A stretch of 64,000 bases of DNA from an uncultured Candidatus Melainabacteria bacterium (GTDB taxonomy: Bacteria > Cyanobacteriota > Vampirovibrionia > Gastranaerophilales > Gastranaerophilaceae), in NCBI GenBank assembly GCA_934747335.1, contig CAKVGS010000007.1:18582-82581 (forward strand), read 5' to 3'. This document shows positions 62,364 to 64,000 of this stretch, one piece after another (position 1 is the first letter of the stretch; each line of letters begins with the position of its first letter). The notes under the pieces were generated by a model. The model was not told the origin of the DNA. It searched no databases and saw only the letters and a list, made by a program, of their open reading frames with translations. The position numbers were made by a program, and so were the translations under genes.

Positions 62364-63644
62364 ATGTTAAAAAAAGTATCACATGTAAATTCATTAAAAG
62401 GCACTGTTATTATACCTTCCGATAAATCAATTTCGCACCGTGCGGTTATGTTCTCATCAATTGCAGAAGGTGAATGTACGGTTGGCAATTTTTCAAGCGG
62501 TGCAGATTGCCATTCAACGTTAAACCTGTTTAAAAGCTTAGGAACGGATATCCAGTTTATAGATGGAAAAAATTTAAAGATAAAATCAACGGGTATTTTA
62601 AAACCTTCAAATACTTCAGTTTATGATTGTGGAAATTCCGGAACTACAATGCGTTTGGTTTCAGGAGTTTTAGCCGGACAGAATTTTAATTCAACACTCG
62701 TAGGTGATTTAAGTCTTTCAAAACGCCCGATGAAACGTGTAATAGAACCACTAACTTTGATGGGCGCAAACATAACTTCTGAAAATGGTCATGCACCGCT
62801 TAAAATAATCGGACAAAAACTTAAAGGGATAAATTATAATTCTAAACTTGCCAGCGCACAAGTTAAGTCTTGTATACTTTTAGCAGGTTTGAATGCGGAA
62901 GGTGAAACTACTTTTACTGAACCTTATGTTTCAAGAAATCACACAGAAAATTTGTTCAAATACTTAGGCGCTGATATTAAAATCAACGGTTCAGAAGTGA
63001 CTCTAAACCCTTCAAAATTGTATGCAAGAGATATTAATATTGTTGGTGATATTTCATCTGCTGCATTTTTTATAGTGGCAGGTTTAATTGTGCCAAATTC
63101 TGATTTTGTTATTAAAAATGTTGGTTTAAATTACACTCGCTCTGGTATAATTGATGTTGTGAAACGTATGGGAGGAAATATTGAAATCCTAAATAAAACA
63201 ACTGTTTCAGGAGAAGAAGTTGGTGATATAAGAGTTCAATATACCGAAAATCTAAAACCATGCGTAATTGAAGGCGAGTATATTCCAAGATTAATTGATG
63301 AATTACCTGTAATTGCTGTTTTAGCGTCGCAAGCAGATGGAGAAACTATTATTAAGGATGCAGAAGATTTAAGAAATAAAGAAGCCGATAGAATTAAATG
63401 TTTGGTAAAAGAACTTTCTAAAATCGGTGTTGAAATTGAAGAACATCAAGATGGTTTTATAGTAAGTGGCAAAACTAAGCTAAAAGGCAATACAGAGCTT
63501 GAAAGTTATCACGATCACAGATTAGCGATGAGTTATTATGTTGCAGGTTTGATTTGCGAAAATGAAATTGCAATAAATGGTTTTGAATGGACAAAAATTT
63601 CTTTTCCGGAATTTGAAGAGTTAATAACATTGATACAAAACTAA
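62364..63644 (+). CDS. aroA: 3-phosphoshikimate 1-carboxyvinyltransferase (EPSP synthase)
   Basis: 426 aa, complete. Shikimate-pathway step joining shikimate-3-P and PEP. Motifs are VIIPSDKSISHRAVMFSSIA (PEP/S3P contact Lys), YDCGNSGTTMRLVSGVLAG, LVGDLSLSKRPMKRVIEPL, then RLIDELPVIAVLASQADGET and the basic DLRNKEADRIK. It starts from an ATG with no strong ribosome site. Whether it is a class I or class II enzyme cannot be settled by eye. Confidence 0.95.
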   Translation: MLKKVSHVNSLKGTVIIPSDKSISHRAVMFSSIAEGECTVGNFSSGADCHSTLNLFKSLGTDIQFIDGKNLKIKSTGILKPSNTSVYDCGNSGTTMRLVSGVLAGQNFNSTLVGDLSLSKRPMKRVIEPLTLMGANITSENGHAPLKIIGQKLKGINYNSKLASAQVKSCILLAGLNAEGETTFTEPYVSRNHTENLFKYLGADIKINGSEVTLNPSKLYARDINIVGDISSAAFFIVAGLIVPNSDFVIKNVGLNYTRSGIIDVVKRMGGNIEILNKTTVSGEEVGDIRVQYTENLKPCVIEGEYIPRLIDELPVIAVLASQADGETIIKDAEDLRNKEADRIKCLVKELSKIGVEIEEHQDGFIVSGKTKLKGNTELESYHDHRLAMSYYVAGLICENEIAINGFEWTKISFPEFEELITLIQN

Positions 63645-63693
63645 ATAGAATATTTAAGCTATAATAACTATGGAATTAAGAATAATTGGATTT

Positions 63694-63721
63694 AAAAGTG
63701 TATTTTTAGTACACTTTTTTA
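63694..63721 (+). terminator. terminator after aroA
   Basis: AAAAGTGTA-tttttag-TACACTTTT followed by a T-run. Confidence 0.85.
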
Positions 63722-63735
63722 TTTTCATAAAAAAA

Positions 63736-63755
63736 AAGAGCTTAAATAAGCTCTT
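63736..63755 (+). terminator. second hairpin after aroA
   Basis: AAGAGCTTA-aa-TAAGCTCTT, weaker T-run; reads better on the minus strand as a terminator. Confidence 0.5.
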
Positions 63756-63759
63756 CGAA

Positions 63760-63900
63760 AAAATCCAATTACTATTTGCATCAAAAAGATTTAACACAAT
63801 TATTAAACCTAAGATATAGCAAATTGTCGATTACCCGACTCGGCTATATATTTTTTAAGCTTGCAGTTTAGCTAAACCGATTTATTTTATTGAAAGAAAT
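63760..63900. other. intergenic stretch with short pairings
   Basis: No gene. It contains GATATAGC/GCTATATA arms around CGATTACCCGACTCG, and a later GTTTAGCTAAAC palindrome. No known riboswitch class fits by eye. Confidence 0.3.
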
Positions 63901-63918
63901 ATTATACTCAACGGGCAT

Positions 63919-63945
63919 GCAATTGTAACAAATTGTAACGATTGC
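63919..63945. promoter_or_regulatory. imperfect palindrome with two TTGTAAC words
   Basis: GCAATTGTAAC-aaatt-GTAACGATTGC (9 of 11 paired), 12 bp before the -35 box at 63957; comparable to 36522-36550. Confidence 0.5.
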
Positions 63946-63956
63946 ATTTAAAACCC

Positions 63957-63983
63957 TAAAGTTTTTGCAAAAACAGCCGATAA
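63957..63983 (+). promoter_or_regulatory. FliA (sigma-28) promoter for the next gene
   Basis: TAAAGTTT, an 11-nt spacer, then GCCGATAA: a perfect consensus match. The gene it drives lies beyond the window. Confidence 0.9.
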
Positions 63984-64000
63984 CAATAAAGTAAGATGAA

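Noticed and set aside
63760..63900. c-di-GMP (GEMM) or preQ1 riboswitch
   Set aside because: The stem GATATAGC/GCTATATA and the GACTCGG word are suggestive, but the conserved core nucleotides of either class are not present.

Overview
This is a low-GC, densely coded bacterial chromosome segment. The best guess at the source is a gut-type member of the non-photosynthetic cyanobacterial sister lineage (Vampirovibrionia/Melainabacteria, Gastranaerophilales-like). The grounds are Kdo (kdsA) and OmpH/Skp, which imply a Gram-negative envelope; a PDZ/radical-SAM/DUF512 protein of a type common in Cyanobacteria; a GH57 glucan branching enzyme; three near-perfect FliA (sigma-28) flagellar promoters; and many proteins of unknown function that share a short, polar, Asn-rich N-terminus ending in a Phe-Lys/Ser/Gly-type patch. 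The taxonomic call is inference, because there is no rRNA in the window.

Layout. 1-5.4 kb (minus) holds two tandem copies of a two-gene unit: a degenerate M16-peptidase-like protein followed by an AAA+ ATPase. The ends of the units are nearly identical and the interiors are divergent. The distal copy is broken by a frameshift at an A9 tract and by truncation of its ATPase gene. 5.4-12 kb has an HExxH protein, tRNA-Gln, two secreted proteins (one Skp-like), a CoA-activase/double-cubane-like protein, dxs, a cupin and a radical-SAM/SPASM-like protein. 12-20.4 kb has a GH57 branching enzyme, a 985-aa FtsH-like protein with an intact zinc site but a ruined ATPase site, and a two-domain M16 protease. 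20.6-24.7 kb has rplJ-rplL with leader and promoter, a microsatellite upstream of a sigma-28 gene, and an M48 protease operon with a frameshifted middle gene. 25-29.9 kb has two unknown proteins, each behind a copy of a duplicated 167-bp leader, then tRNA-Asp and secreted beta-barrel-like proteins. 29.9-32.9 kb is a TonB-ExbB-ExbD-ExbD operon. 33-36 kb contains holA and holB. 36.6-42 kb has a sigma-28-driven acidic protein and a minus operon (TerC-like, CCA/poly(A) polymerase family, MgtC, TPR). 42-48 kb has a nucleoside transporter, PadR, the DUF512 protein, a NarL-type response regulator and trigger factor. 48-53.4 kb has a TPR protein, a lipoprotein and gcvT-gcvH-gcvPA. 53.4-57.6 kb is a surface-glycan cluster including a Stealth-family phosphotransferase. 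57.6-63.6 kb has an SPFH protein, murQ, ribH, an acyl-CoA dehydratase activase, kdsA and aroA. The window ends in a sigma-28 promoter for the next gene.

Intergenic DNA is full of at least six families of short dispersed palindromic repeats, including a 561-bp element with 65-bp inverted termini. No transposase, integrase or CRISPR array was seen. The most unusual features are the mosaic M16-like/AAA+ cassette array, the pseudo-ATPase FtsH-like protein, the sigma-28 promoters in front of uncharacterised acidic proteins, the duplicated leader, and the two gene breaks located exactly at poly-A tracts.
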